A stretch of 64,000 bases of DNA from Anaerococcus sp. Marseille-Q5996 (lineage in GTDB: Bacteria; Bacillota; Clostridia; Tissierellales; Peptoniphilaceae). The notes below the pieces were generated by a model that saw only the letters and a program-made list of their open reading frames with translations, was not told the DNA's origin and did no database searches. Where the stretch lies: NCBI RefSeq assembly GCF_946893725.1, contig NZ_CAMPPE010000001.1, positions 248,001-312,000 of the forward strand, read 5' to 3'. Position numbers and translations under genes: made by a program. Each line of letters opens with the position of its first letter. Within the stretch, counting starts at the first letter, position 1. Below are positions 27,880 through 37,141 of this stretch, one piece after another.

Positions 27880-29352
27880 ATGAAAACGTTTATCGATATA
27901 GTTGGTTCGCTAAGTGATTTTCTATGGGGTATCCCAATGATTATCGTAATGTTACTTGGTGGATCATATTTAGTATATAGGACTCGAGCCTGGGTTTTTA
28001 AGAACTTTGGATATATATTTAAAAACACATTTGGAAAATTATTTGAAAAATCAGAAGCAACTGAAGCAGATGAGAAATCGATTTCTCCAGTCCAAGCTGT
28101 ATCTACTGCCTTAGCCGGAACAATTGGTGCAGGTAATATAGTTGGGGTTGCAACAGCAATCAAGCTTGGAGGGCCAGGTGCAATTTTCTGGCTATGGGTA
28201 GCAGCCTTAGTAAATATGACTACAAAGTTTGCCGAAATTACTTTAGCAGTTGCAACTCGTGAAAAAAATGAAAAAGGAGAATTTTCTGGTGGACCTATGT
28301 ACTATCTAGAAAATGGTCTTAATATGAGATGGCTGGCAATTATGTTCTCTGTTTTTGGCGCAATAGCTATACTAGGAACAGGATCGCTTGTTCAATCAAA
28401 CGCAATGGCAAACTCGATTCATACCATGACTGGTATAGATCTTAGGATAATAGGAATTGTTATTATGATTCTTATGATAGTTATCATTATTGGTGGTATC
28501 AAAAGAATAGGAGCCTTTGCAGAAAAAGTTGTTCCACTAATGAGTGTTTTATATCTTGGTGCAACAATAGTTATTTTAGTAATTTATAGAAATGAATTAC
28601 TTCCAACCCTTGGATACATAGTAAGGGATGCTTTTCAACCAACCGCAGCTGTTGGTGGATTTGCAGGAGCGACAGTGCTAATTACTATCCGCCACGGGCT
28701 TGCAAGAGGTATTTTCTCAAATGAAGCAGGACTAGGTTCTGCACCAATGGCGCACGCCGCAGCACATACCGACCACCCTGTACGCCAAGGGATGTGGGGA
28801 GCAATAGAAGTATTTGTTTCATCAATTTTAATTTGTACTATGACAGCTCTTGTAATAATTTGTTCAGGCTTATGGTCAGATGCAAATGTAGATGCAAATA
28901 AATTAACAGCAGCAGCTTTTGAAAAAGCACTACCAGTTGGTGGGGAAATGCTAGTTAGTATAGGCCTAATGTTCTTTGCATTTACAACTTTAGTTTCTTG
29001 GTATTACTATGGAGACAAATGTATATCTTACATTACCAAATCAAAAACTATCCGTAATATATATAAAGCTGTCTATATTATATTTTCAGTAGTAGGATCC
29101 CTAGGTGGACTTAAATTTGTATGGTCAATCTCAGATGTGGCTAATGCTCTGATGGTAGTACCAAACTTTATTGGTTTGATATTACTTTCAAAGCAGTTAG
29201 TATGGCTTGTACGCGACTTTAATAAAAACTATAAAGATACTGGCAAACTCGGTAATTACAATTGGACCTTTGATAACCACTGGGGTGCAGTATTTGAAAA
29301 ACGTAAGAAAAAAGAAAATCAAGTATTTGAAGAATACGATTATGACAACTAG
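27880..29352 (+). CDS. Alanine/glycine:cation symporter (AGCS family)
   Basis: This 490-residue membrane protein has about ten hydrophobic segments. Signatures are STALAGTIGAGNIVGVATAI, GGPGAIFWLWVAALVNM, GGPMYYLENGL and GIFSNEAGLGSAPMAHAAA. AGCS proteins import alanine or glycine with Na+ or H+. Its position directly behind ald argues for alanine uptake for oxidation. Normal length. Confidence 0.95.
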   Translation: MKTFIDIVGSLSDFLWGIPMIIVMLLGGSYLVYRTRAWVFKNFGYIFKNTFGKLFEKSEATEADEKSISPVQAVSTALAGTIGAGNIVGVATAIKLGGPGAIFWLWVAALVNMTTKFAEITLAVATREKNEKGEFSGGPMYYLENGLNMRWLAIMFSVFGAIAILGTGSLVQSNAMANSIHTMTGIDLRIIGIVIMILMIVIIIGGIKRIGAFAEKVVPLMSVLYLGATIVILVIYRNELLPTLGYIVRDAFQPTAAVGGFAGATVLITIRHGLARGIFSNEAGLGSAPMAHAAAHTDHPVRQGMWGAIEVFVSSILICTMTALVIICSGLWSDANVDANKLTAAAFEKALPVGGEMLVSIGLMFFAFTTLVSWYYYGDKCISYITKSKTIRNIYKAVYIIFSVVGSLGGLKFVWSISDVANALMVVPNFIGLILLSKQLVWLVRDFNKNYKDTGKLGNYNWTFDNHWGAVFEKRKKKENQVFEEYDYDN

Positions 29353-29366
29353 GGTATAGTCTCCCT

Positions 29367-30290
29367 ATGGAGCTTAATAAAAAAAGATATAGGGATTTAG
29401 ATACTTATTATAAAATTAAATACAATAAAAAAATTATTAAACTCCCACTCGATGGCGGCTTTACCTGTCCCAATCGAGATGGGAGTTTGTCATTTAAAGG
29501 CTGTATCTATTGCTCAGACAATGGTGCAGGAGAATGGACTTATAAATCAGCAGGGGCTATTAAAAATCAAATAGCTTTTCAAAAAAATAAGCTATCAAAA
29601 CCAGGTCGAGAAGAAGCCTATATAGCATATTTTCAAAATTTTACCAATACTTATGGTGATATTGAACATATGCGAGAAATGTTCTTTGCGGCCATAAATG
29701 AACCAGATGTTGTAGGTTTATCAATAGCAACAAGAGCAGACTGCTTGCCTGATGAAGTTTTAAATTTGCTAGATCAATTAAATCAGATTACAGACCTTAC
29801 AGTAGAACTAGGTATGCAAAGCGTAAATGAAAAGACTTTAGAATTTATAAACCGAGGCTATGACCACAGAACATTTGACCAAGGAGTAGATAAATTAAAT
29901 AGATTAGCTATAAAAGCAATTGCCCATATCATAGTAGGATTTCCAAATGAAAATGAAGCTGACTATATAAATAATATTTTATATATAAACCAAAAAAACT
30001 TTTGGGGAGTCAAAATTCACAATTTGTATATAGAAAATGACAGCTACTTAAAATACTATTACGAAAAAAATAAAATAGAATATACCATGAGTAAGGATGG
30101 TTATGCTAATACAGTCGTAAAAATGCTTAGGCATCTAAATCCTAACACAGTAGTAAATAGGCTAACAGGGGATGGTATAAAGCAAAATATAGCTTACCCA
30201 GATTGGTCAAAGAATAAGGCGGCAGTGCTATCGACAATAGATAAGATTATGAAAGCTAAAGATTTTAGTCAAGGGGACTTATTTAGTTAA
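29367..30290 (+). CDS. Radical SAM protein, YtqA/YhcC (TIGR01212) family
   Basis: This 307-residue protein begins with an elongated cluster motif CPNRDGSLSFKGCIYC: one Cys, then 11 residues, then CxxC (about residues 32-47), the form of the TIGR01212 family. It continues with GAGEW, EEAYIAYFQNFTNTYG and LGMQSVNE, typical of the same group, which ends in an Elp3-like C-terminal region. Family members are thought to act on tRNA or RNA, but the reaction is not firmly known. It starts 15 bases after the symporter gene. Confidence 0.87.
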   Translation: MELNKKRYRDLDTYYKIKYNKKIIKLPLDGGFTCPNRDGSLSFKGCIYCSDNGAGEWTYKSAGAIKNQIAFQKNKLSKPGREEAYIAYFQNFTNTYGDIEHMREMFFAAINEPDVVGLSIATRADCLPDEVLNLLDQLNQITDLTVELGMQSVNEKTLEFINRGYDHRTFDQGVDKLNRLAIKAIAHIIVGFPNENEADYINNILYINQKNFWGVKIHNLYIENDSYLKYYYEKNKIEYTMSKDGYANTVVKMLRHLNPNTVVNRLTGDGIKQNIAYPDWSKNKAAVLSTIDKIMKAKDFSQGDLFS

Positions 30291-30322
30291 ACTAGATAAG
30301 TTTCTTTTTTTTCATTTAATAA

Positions 30323-30336
30323 TTAGGTGCACCTAA
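30323..30336. promoter_or_regulatory. DtxR/MntR-type operator palindrome
   Basis: TTAGGTGCACCTAA is a perfect 14-base palindrome with the TTAGG/CCTAA half-sites of DtxR/MntR family boxes. It lies 9 bases upstream of the -35 of the metal ABC transporter operon. The operon's last gene encodes a DtxR/MntR-type repressor, so metal-dependent autoregulation is the simplest reading. Confidence 0.75.
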
Positions 30337-30344
30337 AATAATAC

Positions 30345-30373
30345 TTTACAAATTAGAAATAAAGTATTATAAT
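30345..30373 (+). promoter_or_regulatory. Promoter of the metal ABC transporter operon
   Basis: TTTACA (30345-30350) and TATAAT (30368-30373), spacer 17. The -10 region lies in the perfect palindrome AGTATTATAATACT (30363-30376). Arms TAATACTTTA (30339-30348) and TAAAGTATTA (30360-30369) flank the spacer. Confidence 0.75.
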
Positions 30374-30401
30374 ACTCTTAAAATAATTTAAGGAGGGCTT
30401 A

Positions 30402-31379
30402 ATGTACAAAAAAATATTATTATTTATGATTGCATTGCTAAGCTTTACAGCATGTAGTGCTAACAAAGAAGTAAGCGAAACTGAAAATGTCAGTAAAAAT
30501 GAAGTAGAAAGTAAGGATGATAATAAGAAAACTATCACAGTTACAACAACTTTTATAGAAGATATGGTCCATGAGCTAATTGGAAACGATAAAGCAAATA
30601 TTGAACTAATAATCCCAGCCGGTGAGGACCCACATATTTACGTACCAAAGCCAGAAGATTTCAACAAGATTACAGAAGCAGATCTAGTTTTATACCATGG
30701 TATCCACTTTGAAGGAAAGATGGTAGATGCCTTAGAAGGGGTAGGCTATGCTGTAACTGAAACTTTTGACAAAAATGATATAGGTGAAATGGAAGATGCA
30801 GAAGATGATTCTAGTATGGTAGAAGACCCTCATTTCTGGTTTGACCTAGACCTTTATGCTGAGGCTTTTAAAAATGCAGCAAACAAACTAAAAGAACTTT
30901 ATGCTGATGATAGTGAAATGATTGGCCTAATCGATGAAAATCTTGATAAATACCTAAATGAGTTAGAAGATCTGGACGCGTATATAACTGACAGAATAGA
31001 AGAAATACCTGCTGGTCAAAGGTATCTAATCACCCCACATGATGCCTTCAACTACTTTGCTAGAAGCTACGATATGGAAGTTTTGGCTCCTCAAGGGGTC
31101 AGTACAGATTCAGAAGTAGCCAACAAAGACCTAGAAAGTACAGCAGACTTCATCGCCGATAAGAAAGTCAAAGCTATATTTGCAGAATCAACTACCAATC
31201 CTGAAAGAATGGAAAAACTTAAAGATATTGTAAAATCTAAGGGTTTTGAAACCGAAGTAATAAGTGGACATGGCAAAGAACTTTTATCAGATTCCCTAGC
31301 AGATCCAGGTGAAGCTGGCGACAATTTTATAGATATGTACAAACACAATGTCGACCTCATTGTAGATAATCTAAAGTAG
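30402..31379 (+). CDS. Metal ABC transporter substrate-binding lipoprotein (ZnuA/TroA/PsaA type)
   Basis: This 325-residue lipoprotein has a lipobox LSFTAC (Cys at residue 18), an acidic Glu/Lys-rich linker, then a cluster A-I solute-binding domain. Probable metal ligands are His in AGEDPHIYVP, His in VEDPHFWFDL, and acidic residues in AIFAESTTNP and SDSLADPGEAGD. That His/His/Glu/Asp pattern fits manganese or iron better than zinc (no His-rich loop). It is the first gene of a five-gene operon (lipoprotein, ATPase, two permeases, regulator). Confidence 0.93.
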   Translation: MYKKILLFMIALLSFTACSANKEVSETENVSKNEVESKDDNKKTITVTTTFIEDMVHELIGNDKANIELIIPAGEDPHIYVPKPEDFNKITEADLVLYHGIHFEGKMVDALEGVGYAVTETFDKNDIGEMEDAEDDSSMVEDPHFWFDLDLYAEAFKNAANKLKELYADDSEMIGLIDENLDKYLNELEDLDAYITDRIEEIPAGQRYLITPHDAFNYFARSYDMEVLAPQGVSTDSEVANKDLESTADFIADKKVKAIFAESTTNPERMEKLKDIVKSKGFETEVISGHGKELLSDSLADPGEAGDNFIDMYKHNVDLIVDNLK

Positions 31380-31386
31380 GTGAGCT

Positions 31387-32094
31387 ATGGAATATGCAAT
31401 TAAAGTTAAGGACTTAAATGTCTCATACGGGGATAATTTAGTCTTAGAAAAAGTAAATTTACAAATTCCAATTAACACTAGAACAGCCATCATTGGAGCC
31501 AACGGGGCAGGCAAATCTACTCTAATCAAGGCGATTTTAAACTTAATCAAAAAAGATAGGGGAGAAGTAAAGATTTTTGGCAAGCCCTTAGAGGAAGTCA
31601 AGACCAATATAGCCTATGTACCCCAAAAAGATAGTGTCAATTGGAATTTTCCTACCACAGTTTATGATGTAGTCATGATGGGCCGCTACCCTTATATAAA
31701 AAAATTCAGCTCTCCCTCTGATAGAGACAAGGACAAGGTACAGGCCGCCCTTAATGAAATGGGCATCAGAGATTTGTCAGATAGGCAGATCAACAACCTA
31801 TCTGGCGGGCAAAAGCAGAGGGTCTTTCTGGCCCGTGCCCTTGCCCAAGATGTCGACTTATATATATTAGATGAACCACTAACGGGCGTTGATATAAAAA
31901 CTGAGGACATCATAGCCGATGAGTTTAAGAGATTGGAGGACTTAGGCAAGACTGTTATAGCTGTCCACCACAATATTTACACCTTGGATAAGTATTTTGA
32001 TAATGTAGTTGTCCTAAACAAGGATGTCAAATATTCTGGTAGCTTATACAAAGATGATATAGATGTTGAAATTAACAAGGGCTTTAGGGGGTAG
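31387..32094 (+). CDS. Metal ABC transporter ATP-binding protein (MntB/TroB type)
   Basis: This 235-residue ATPase has Walker A GANGAGKST (residues 38-46), Q-loop VPQKDSVNWNFP (the NWxFP form is typical of the manganese/zinc family), signature LSGGQKQRV, Walker B LYILDEP and H-loop VHHNIY. It lies 8 bases after the lipoprotein gene and 3 bases before the first permease gene. Confidence 0.95.
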   Translation: MEYAIKVKDLNVSYGDNLVLEKVNLQIPINTRTAIIGANGAGKSTLIKAILNLIKKDRGEVKIFGKPLEEVKTNIAYVPQKDSVNWNFPTTVYDVVMMGRYPYIKKFSSPSDRDKDKVQAALNEMGIRDLSDRQINNLSGGQKQRVFLARALAQDVDLYILDEPLTGVDIKTEDIIADEFKRLEDLGKTVIAVHHNIYTLDKYFDNVVVLNKDVKYSGSLYKDDIDVEINKGFRG

Positions 32095-32096
32095 GC

Positions 32097-32954
32097 ATGA
32101 GAGAATTATTATCGATGTATTCTTTTCAAATAGTCCTTATAGGAACAGTTTTGCTTGCTATAGTAGCTAGCATAATTGGTACTATCAATGTCTATAAAAA
32201 CCAATCCCTAATAGGAGATGCCCTAGGCCACTCAACTCTACCTGGCATAGTCCTTGCCTTTATGATAACACGCCAAAGAGACCCAGCTATTTTGCTTATA
32301 GGAGCTATGGCAACAGCAGCCCTATCGTATTTTTTGATCCACTATTGCACAAAAAACAGCAAGATAGGAGCAGATGCCAATATGGCAATATTCTTATCTG
32401 GATTTTTTGGTCTAGGACTAGTCTTAAAGTCCTTTATCCAAGGCAATCCCAGCTATAGTGGCTCAGCTAGAGCAGGACTAGATAACTATATATTTGGCCA
32501 AGCAGCTTATCTACTAAGGCGTGACATAGACTTATTACTTATAGCCACAATCATATGTCTAGTAATAGTTGCTATAAACTTTAGAGATATAAAAGCTTAT
32601 TTATTTGATAATGAGTTTTCCTATATGATAGGAGTTAAACAAAAATTATTAGATTACTTGATATTATTTATGACAATACTTGTGATAGGGGTTGGCATTA
32701 AGGCAGTGGGGGTAATCCTCATTAGTTCACTACTTATAATCCCAACTATTACAGCAAGTTATTTAACCAATGAATTTATGGGAGTAATGGCCCTATCAGC
32801 TCTTTTATCAACGATTGCTTCCCTTGCAGGTTGTGTAATCTCTACCATCTTTCCTGGATTTTCAACAGGACCTACTATAATCTTGTTTCAGGGAATGATT
32901 GCGCTACTTGTTATAGTTATTACAAAAATCACTCAGAAAGGAGCGAGAATATGA
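32097..32954 (+). CDS. Metal ABC transporter permease 1
   Basis: This 285-residue permease is of the ABC-3 family, with about eight hydrophobic segments. The family motif GDALGHSTLPGIVLAF is at residues 40-55. It pairs with the next permease as a heterodimer. Its TGA stop overlaps the next ATG (ATGA). Confidence 0.93.
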   Translation: MRELLSMYSFQIVLIGTVLLAIVASIIGTINVYKNQSLIGDALGHSTLPGIVLAFMITRQRDPAILLIGAMATAALSYFLIHYCTKNSKIGADANMAIFLSGFFGLGLVLKSFIQGNPSYSGSARAGLDNYIFGQAAYLLRRDIDLLLIATIICLVIVAINFRDIKAYLFDNEFSYMIGVKQKLLDYLILFMTILVIGVGIKAVGVILISSLLIIPTITASYLTNEFMGVMALSALLSTIASLAGCVISTIFPGFSTGPTIILFQGMIALLVIVITKITQKGARI

Positions 32955-33868
32955 CAAATTCCCTTATAGTTTTAATATTAACAGCAATTTCTTGCTCTCT
33001 GCTGGGTGTTTTTCTAGTCCTTAGAAATTTATCGATGCTAACAGATGCCATCAGCCACACAGTACTTTTGGGCATAGTCTTAGCATTTTTTATAGTACAA
33101 GACTTAGATAGTCCAGTTTTAATAGTTGGGGCATCACTGATGGGACTTTTGACAGTGTATTTAATAGAAACAATAGGTAACAAAGGAATTAGTAAATATG
33201 ACGATGCCATAGGCATGGTATTTCCAGTACTTTTTGCTCTAGCTGTCATACTTATCAGCAAATTTTTTAGAAATGTCCATTTGGACTTAGATGTGGTTTT
33301 GATGGGAGAAGTCTTGTTTTCTTCACTTGTTAAAACTACTGTCTTTGGGATTGAAATTTCTAAAGCAGTTTTATACGGGCTTATCCTCTTGGCTTTAATC
33401 TTAGTATTTATCATAAGTCAATACAAAAAGCTTAAGATTTCGACCTTCGATAGGGAATTTGCCTATCTAATAGGAATACCTACAACAGCTATTTTCTATC
33501 TTTTGATGACTTTGACATCAGTAGCGGCGGTTGTGTCCTTCGATAGTGTAGGTGCTATACTTGTGATTTCATTTTTTATAGCCCCATCTGCCACAGCCCT
33601 AGCTTTTGCCAAGAGCCTTAAAACAAGCCTCCTATCGACAGCCCTAATAGCAACTATAAATTCAATAGTCGGTTTTGCCCTAGCCCTTAAGCTAAATGTT
33701 TCAATTGCTGGGGCGGTTGCAACTTGTAATATGCTTATTTATCTAGCTATGCTTATCCTAAAGAAGTATACTTCTAATAAAGCAAGCAACAAAGATGATG
33801 ATAAGGAAAAAGCAAGAGATGACCAATTTGAATCCACAGAAGGAAGACTACTTAATCACCATATTTAA
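32951..33868 (+). CDS. Metal ABC transporter permease 2
   Basis: This 305-residue ABC-3 family permease has LTDAISHTVLLGIVLAFFIV, the same motif as the first permease. The C-terminus has a charged tail (KASNKDDDKEKARDD). The ATG at 32951 shares four bases with the previous stop; a longer frame from 32831 lies inside the previous gene. The 3' end overlaps the regulator gene by 50 bases. Confidence 0.93.
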   Translation: MTNSLIVLILTAISCSLLGVFLVLRNLSMLTDAISHTVLLGIVLAFFIVQDLDSPVLIVGASLMGLLTVYLIETIGNKGISKYDDAIGMVFPVLFALAVILISKFFRNVHLDLDVVLMGEVLFSSLVKTTVFGIEISKAVLYGLILLALILVFIISQYKKLKISTFDREFAYLIGIPTTAIFYLLMTLTSVAAVVSFDSVGAILVISFFIAPSATALAFAKSLKTSLLSTALIATINSIVGFALALKLNVSIAGAVATCNMLIYLAMLILKKYTSNKASNKDDDKEKARDDQFESTEGRLLNHHI

Positions 33869-34466
33869 GCTAATGGGTGAGGGAGAGAAGGTTACCAATA
33901 AATCAATATCAACCCACCTAAACCTAGCCCCACCTTCTGTTACAGAAATGCTAAAAAAATTGAAAAAAGAAGGCCTGGTAACAGATGATAAAGAAAATCA
34001 GCTGACAGAAGAAGGGATAAAAGTAACTAAAAAACTCCTATCCAAGCACAGACTCTGGGAATATTTCCTAGAAAATGAACTGGGATTTTCCTGGAAAGAT
34101 ATCCATCCAATCGCAAATGATCTCCAGTCAGTAACTAATGATGATCTCCTAGATAAGCTAAATGCCTACCTAGGCTATCCAGACTATTGCCCGCATGGGT
34201 CAATAATTTTTATAAACAATGAAGAAACTCCCAAAGACCTATTAAAAATGAGTGAGGCAATTCCAGGTAAAGCATATATAATCAGAAGAATTAGGGATGA
34301 CAAAGATTTGTTAACCTACTGCGAATCAATGGGGATAAACATAGCTGATAAAATTCAGTTTATTGACTTTGATAACTTTGACAAAACAGCTATAATTAGG
34401 ATAGATTCAATTGAAAAAAGAATATCACCAAAGGCATGTGGCGATATTTACCTAAAAGAAGTTTAG
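33819..34466 (+). CDS. DtxR/MntR-family metal-dependent transcriptional regulator
   Basis: This 215-residue repressor has an N-terminal winged helix-turn-helix (TNKSISTHLNLAPPSVTEML), a dimerisation domain with likely metal ligands (SKHRLWEYFLENELGF) and a FeoA/SH3-like C-terminal domain (about 150-215). The length with that domain is closer to DtxR/IdeR/ScaR than to short MntR. It is the last gene of the transporter operon and probably binds TTAGGTGCACCTAA at 30323. The start is uncertain: ATGs at 33795 and 33798 are possible, but the ATG at 33819 matches the family start. Confidence 0.88.
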   Translation: MTNLNPQKEDYLITIFKLMGEGEKVTNKSISTHLNLAPPSVTEMLKKLKKEGLVTDDKENQLTEEGIKVTKKLLSKHRLWEYFLENELGFSWKDIHPIANDLQSVTNDDLLDKLNAYLGYPDYCPHGSIIFINNEETPKDLLKMSEAIPGKAYIIRRIRDDKDLLTYCESMGINIADKIQFIDFDNFDKTAIIRIDSIEKRISPKACGDIYLKEV

Positions 34467-34486
34467 ATTTAAATAGAAAGGGACTT

Positions 34487-35098
34487 ATGCAAAGAAAATT
34501 AGATGACAAATATTTTGTAAATTCTTTTGATGAAGAAAGCGGCATTTATAGCAATAAAAAAAACACACTTTTGTTAATTGTAGATGAACAACCAAGATTA
34601 ATGAAAGCCCTAGAAAATGGAGAAGAGGCAATACTAAATACTCTTATATTAATCGAAGCCTTTAACAAATACCAAATGCCAATAATTGCAACCGAACAAT
34701 ATCCAAAGGGGCTTGGCGATACAGATGATAGAATTTTAGAAAAAATAAACAAAGATAATATTTTCGAAAAAACTATATTTGATGCAGCAATAGCTGAAGT
34801 TTTAGAATTTATAGAACAAAATGATATTAAAAAAGTTGTAATAACAGGAGCTGAAGCTCACATCTGTGTTTACCAAACAACAAGAAGCCTATTAAATTTA
34901 GGTATAGATGTATTTTTAGCAAAAGATGCCCTAGCAAGCTTTAAAGAAAGCCAAAAAGAAGAAGCATTGAAGACTCTAAGAGAAATGGGAGCAGTAAGAA
35001 CAGAAACAGAAACAATCCTATTTGACCTAGCAAGAGACTCAAAAGATTCGAACTTTAAATTTATATCAGGTCTTGTTAAGGAAATGAGAGCAAGATAA
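34487..35098 (+). CDS. Isochorismatase-family cysteine hydrolase
   Basis: This 203-residue enzyme has a catalytic Asp in LLIVDEQPRL (residues 26-35), a Lys in IFEKTIFDA, and the nucleophile Cys in ITGAEAHICVYQT after the usual cis-peptide. The family includes nicotinamidases, ureidoglycolate hydrolases and isochorismatase. The segment PIIATEQYPKGLG resembles YcaC/isochorismatase-like hydrolases. The substrate is unknown. The ATG at 34487 follows AAAGGG. Confidence 0.88.
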   Translation: MQRKLDDKYFVNSFDEESGIYSNKKNTLLLIVDEQPRLMKALENGEEAILNTLILIEAFNKYQMPIIATEQYPKGLGDTDDRILEKINKDNIFEKTIFDAAIAEVLEFIEQNDIKKVVITGAEAHICVYQTTRSLLNLGIDVFLAKDALASFKESQKEEALKTLREMGAVRTETETILFDLARDSKDSNFKFISGLVKEMRAR

Positions 35099-35123
35099 AA
35101 AAGAGCCTTTGGGCTCTTTTTTT
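35099..35123. terminator. Bidirectional terminator
   Basis: AAAGAGCC/GGGCTCTTT hairpin with T-tail (and A-tract on the other side) between convergent genes. Confidence 0.87.
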
Positions 35124-35144
35124 ATTATACTAAATTTTTAGCTA

Positions 35145-36494
35145 CTATTTATTTATTTTATAAAAAATCATTCTTATCAGTGCTCCACTATTATCGTTGT
35201 TATGGTAATTACCCAATTTGAATTCTCCATTATTAGCTTTTAGAAGCTCATCTACCATAGCTAAGCCAAGTCCGTGGTTTTTTTTATCTTTTTTTGTGGT
35301 TAGGTACTTTTTGGGAGCTTGGTTTAGGATTTCTTGTTTAAAGCCAGTACCTTGGTCTTTTATTGTTACTTGGTAGAAATTTTCTTTGTTTTCAAATGTT
35401 AGATAAATATTACTATTTTTTGGACTATACTCTATAGCGTTTACTATTATATTTTGAATAGCTACTGCGATTTGTTCTTTATCTAACTTTATTGTTGCTG
35501 GTTCTAATTTTGTAACTATTAGATTTATATTTGCATTCTTGCATATAGAACTTGCAATGTTTAGCCAATAATTAATTACATTTTCATCTACTAATTGTGG
35601 ATTATTTGCCATATTTTTTGAGAAATTGGTTAACTTTTCAATATAAATATCTAAGCGCTCTATACCAGTTTCTATATCATTTATATATTCTACTTGGTCA
35701 GGGTTGATTTCTTCTTTTAAAAGCTCCGTATTTCCTTTTATTAGGGTGATAGGTGTGCGAATGTCGTGGGTTATTGATTCTATTAAATTTTTTTGCTTAT
35801 TTTCTATCTGCCATTGCTCACGCAAAGATTCTCTTAAGTCTCCTGCCATCTGATCGATTGAGTCTAGAACTTCATTTATTTCAGCGTAGGCAGATGCTTT
35901 TCGCCTATAATCCAAGTTTTTATTTTTAATCTCCATATTTGTCTGGGTAATTTTATCAATCTCTCTTCTAATTATCCTTATAGATTTTCTAACTATCAGC
36001 ATAAAACCAATTAACCAAATGGCTAATGTTATGACTATATAAGGTGTTTCTATGTTTGGAAAGCTCCTATATAAGTCTGAGTTTGAAAGTATAGGTTTTA
36101 CCCTGTAGGTTAGAATCAACGTTTCTCTGTTATTTTCTAGCACCGTAATATAGATTGGATCAAAAAGACTACTAGTCATATTTGTTTGTTCTTTGATAGC
36201 TTCTCTTACTTCATCCCTATCTTTCTCATCTATAGTATATTTCTTAATCTTCCCATCTACCTTATAAATATAGTCGTAGTAGTAAGGGATTTTGCTTGTT
36301 TCAAAGTCATCCCCATAAAATACATCTTCAACTCTTGATATGTTGTGTTCTGCAAAATTTGCTGGATAAACATATCCATTATATATTAATAGGGTTGATA
36401 TAATGTATGAAATTAGGAGGATGAAGAATGTGTAAATTATCTCCAAAATTGCATATTTTGTTATAAGTCTACCTAAAGATTTTCTATTTCCCAT
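35145..36494 (-). CDS. Sensor histidine kinase (antimicrobial-peptide type)
   Basis: This 449-residue membrane kinase has TM1 (about 17-40), a ~100-residue external domain, TM2 (about 148-170), a HAMP-like linker, and H-box ESITHDIRTPITLI. The N-box is NIIVNAIEYSPK, the G1 box DQGTGF and the G2 box HGLGLAM. The HDIRTP form is common in kinases beside lantibiotic/CAMP ABC transporters (SpaK/CprK-like). It overlaps the response regulator gene by 22 bases and is the last gene of the operon running from 39321. Confidence 0.9.
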   Translation of the reverse strand: MGNRKSLGRLITKYAILEIIYTFFILLISYIISTLLIYNGYVYPANFAEHNISRVEDVFYGDDFETSKIPYYYDYIYKVDGKIKKYTIDEKDRDEVREAIKEQTNMTSSLFDPIYITVLENNRETLILTYRVKPILSNSDLYRSFPNIETPYIVITLAIWLIGFMLIVRKSIRIIRREIDKITQTNMEIKNKNLDYRRKASAYAEINEVLDSIDQMAGDLRESLREQWQIENKQKNLIESITHDIRTPITLIKGNTELLKEEINPDQVEYINDIETGIERLDIYIEKLTNFSKNMANNPQLVDENVINYWLNIASSICKNANINLIVTKLEPATIKLDKEQIAVAIQNIIVNAIEYSPKNSNIYLTFENKENFYQVTIKDQGTGFKQEILNQAPKKYLTTKKDKKNHGLGLAMVDELLKANNGEFKLGNYHNNDNSGALIRMIFYKINK

Positions 36495-37141
36495 TTATAT
36501 CCCACTCCCCAAATAGTTTTTATAGGGTTTACCTTGTATTTTCTAAATTTATTTCTAATTAGTTTTATGCGTTCAGTTATTGAAGTTTGACTATCACCAT
36601 CAGCATCATAGCCATAGATAGATGTATAGATATTTTCTTTTGTAAAAACTTGGTCTTTATTTTTTATAAGTAACTGGCATATGTCATACTCACTCTTTGT
36701 TAGATGTATTTCATCTTCGTAGCAGTAAAATTTTTTTGCTAGTAAATCACAAGAAACAGGAAAATCTAGCAGGCGATTATGTTTTTCTCTTTTTTCTCGT
36801 CTTATATGCGCTCCTACCCTTGCTCGCAGTTCATTTATTGAAAATGGTTTTGTTATATAATCATCTGCGCCAAGGGCAAATCCTTCTAGTTTATCATTTT
36901 CAAAGTCCTTGGCTGTTAACAAGATGATTGGAACATCAATCATACCCCTATATTTTTCTAAAAACTCAAAACCGTTCATATTTGGCATCATTATATCCAG
37001 GATAAGTAAGTTAAAATTTGTAAAAATATTTGGATTAATGGTCGATGCATCGTTACAAACCTCTATTTCATAATCTTTTTTTAATGTGTTTTTTATTAAA
37101 TTTGTAAGATCTTTATCATCATCGATAAGTAAGATTTTCAT
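36473..37141 (-). CDS. OmpR-family response regulator
   Basis: This 222-residue regulator has an N-terminal receiver (acidic DDD at 7-9, phospho-Asp in LILDIMMPN, Lys in ITKPF) and a C-terminal winged helix (TKSEYDICQLLIKN, IKTIWGVGYKW). It starts directly behind the permease gene stop. It likely activates the upstream ABC genes in response to a peptide. Confidence 0.93.
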   Translation of the reverse strand: MKILLIDDDKDLTNLIKNTLKKDYEIEVCNDASTINPNIFTNFNLLILDIMMPNMNGFEFLEKYRGMIDVPIILLTAKDFENDKLEGFALGADDYITKPFSINELRARVGAHIRREKREKHNRLLDFPVSCDLLAKKFYCYEDEIHLTKSEYDICQLLIKNKDQVFTKENIYTSIYGYDADGDSQTSITERIKLIRNKFRKYKVNPIKTIWGVGYKWEIENL

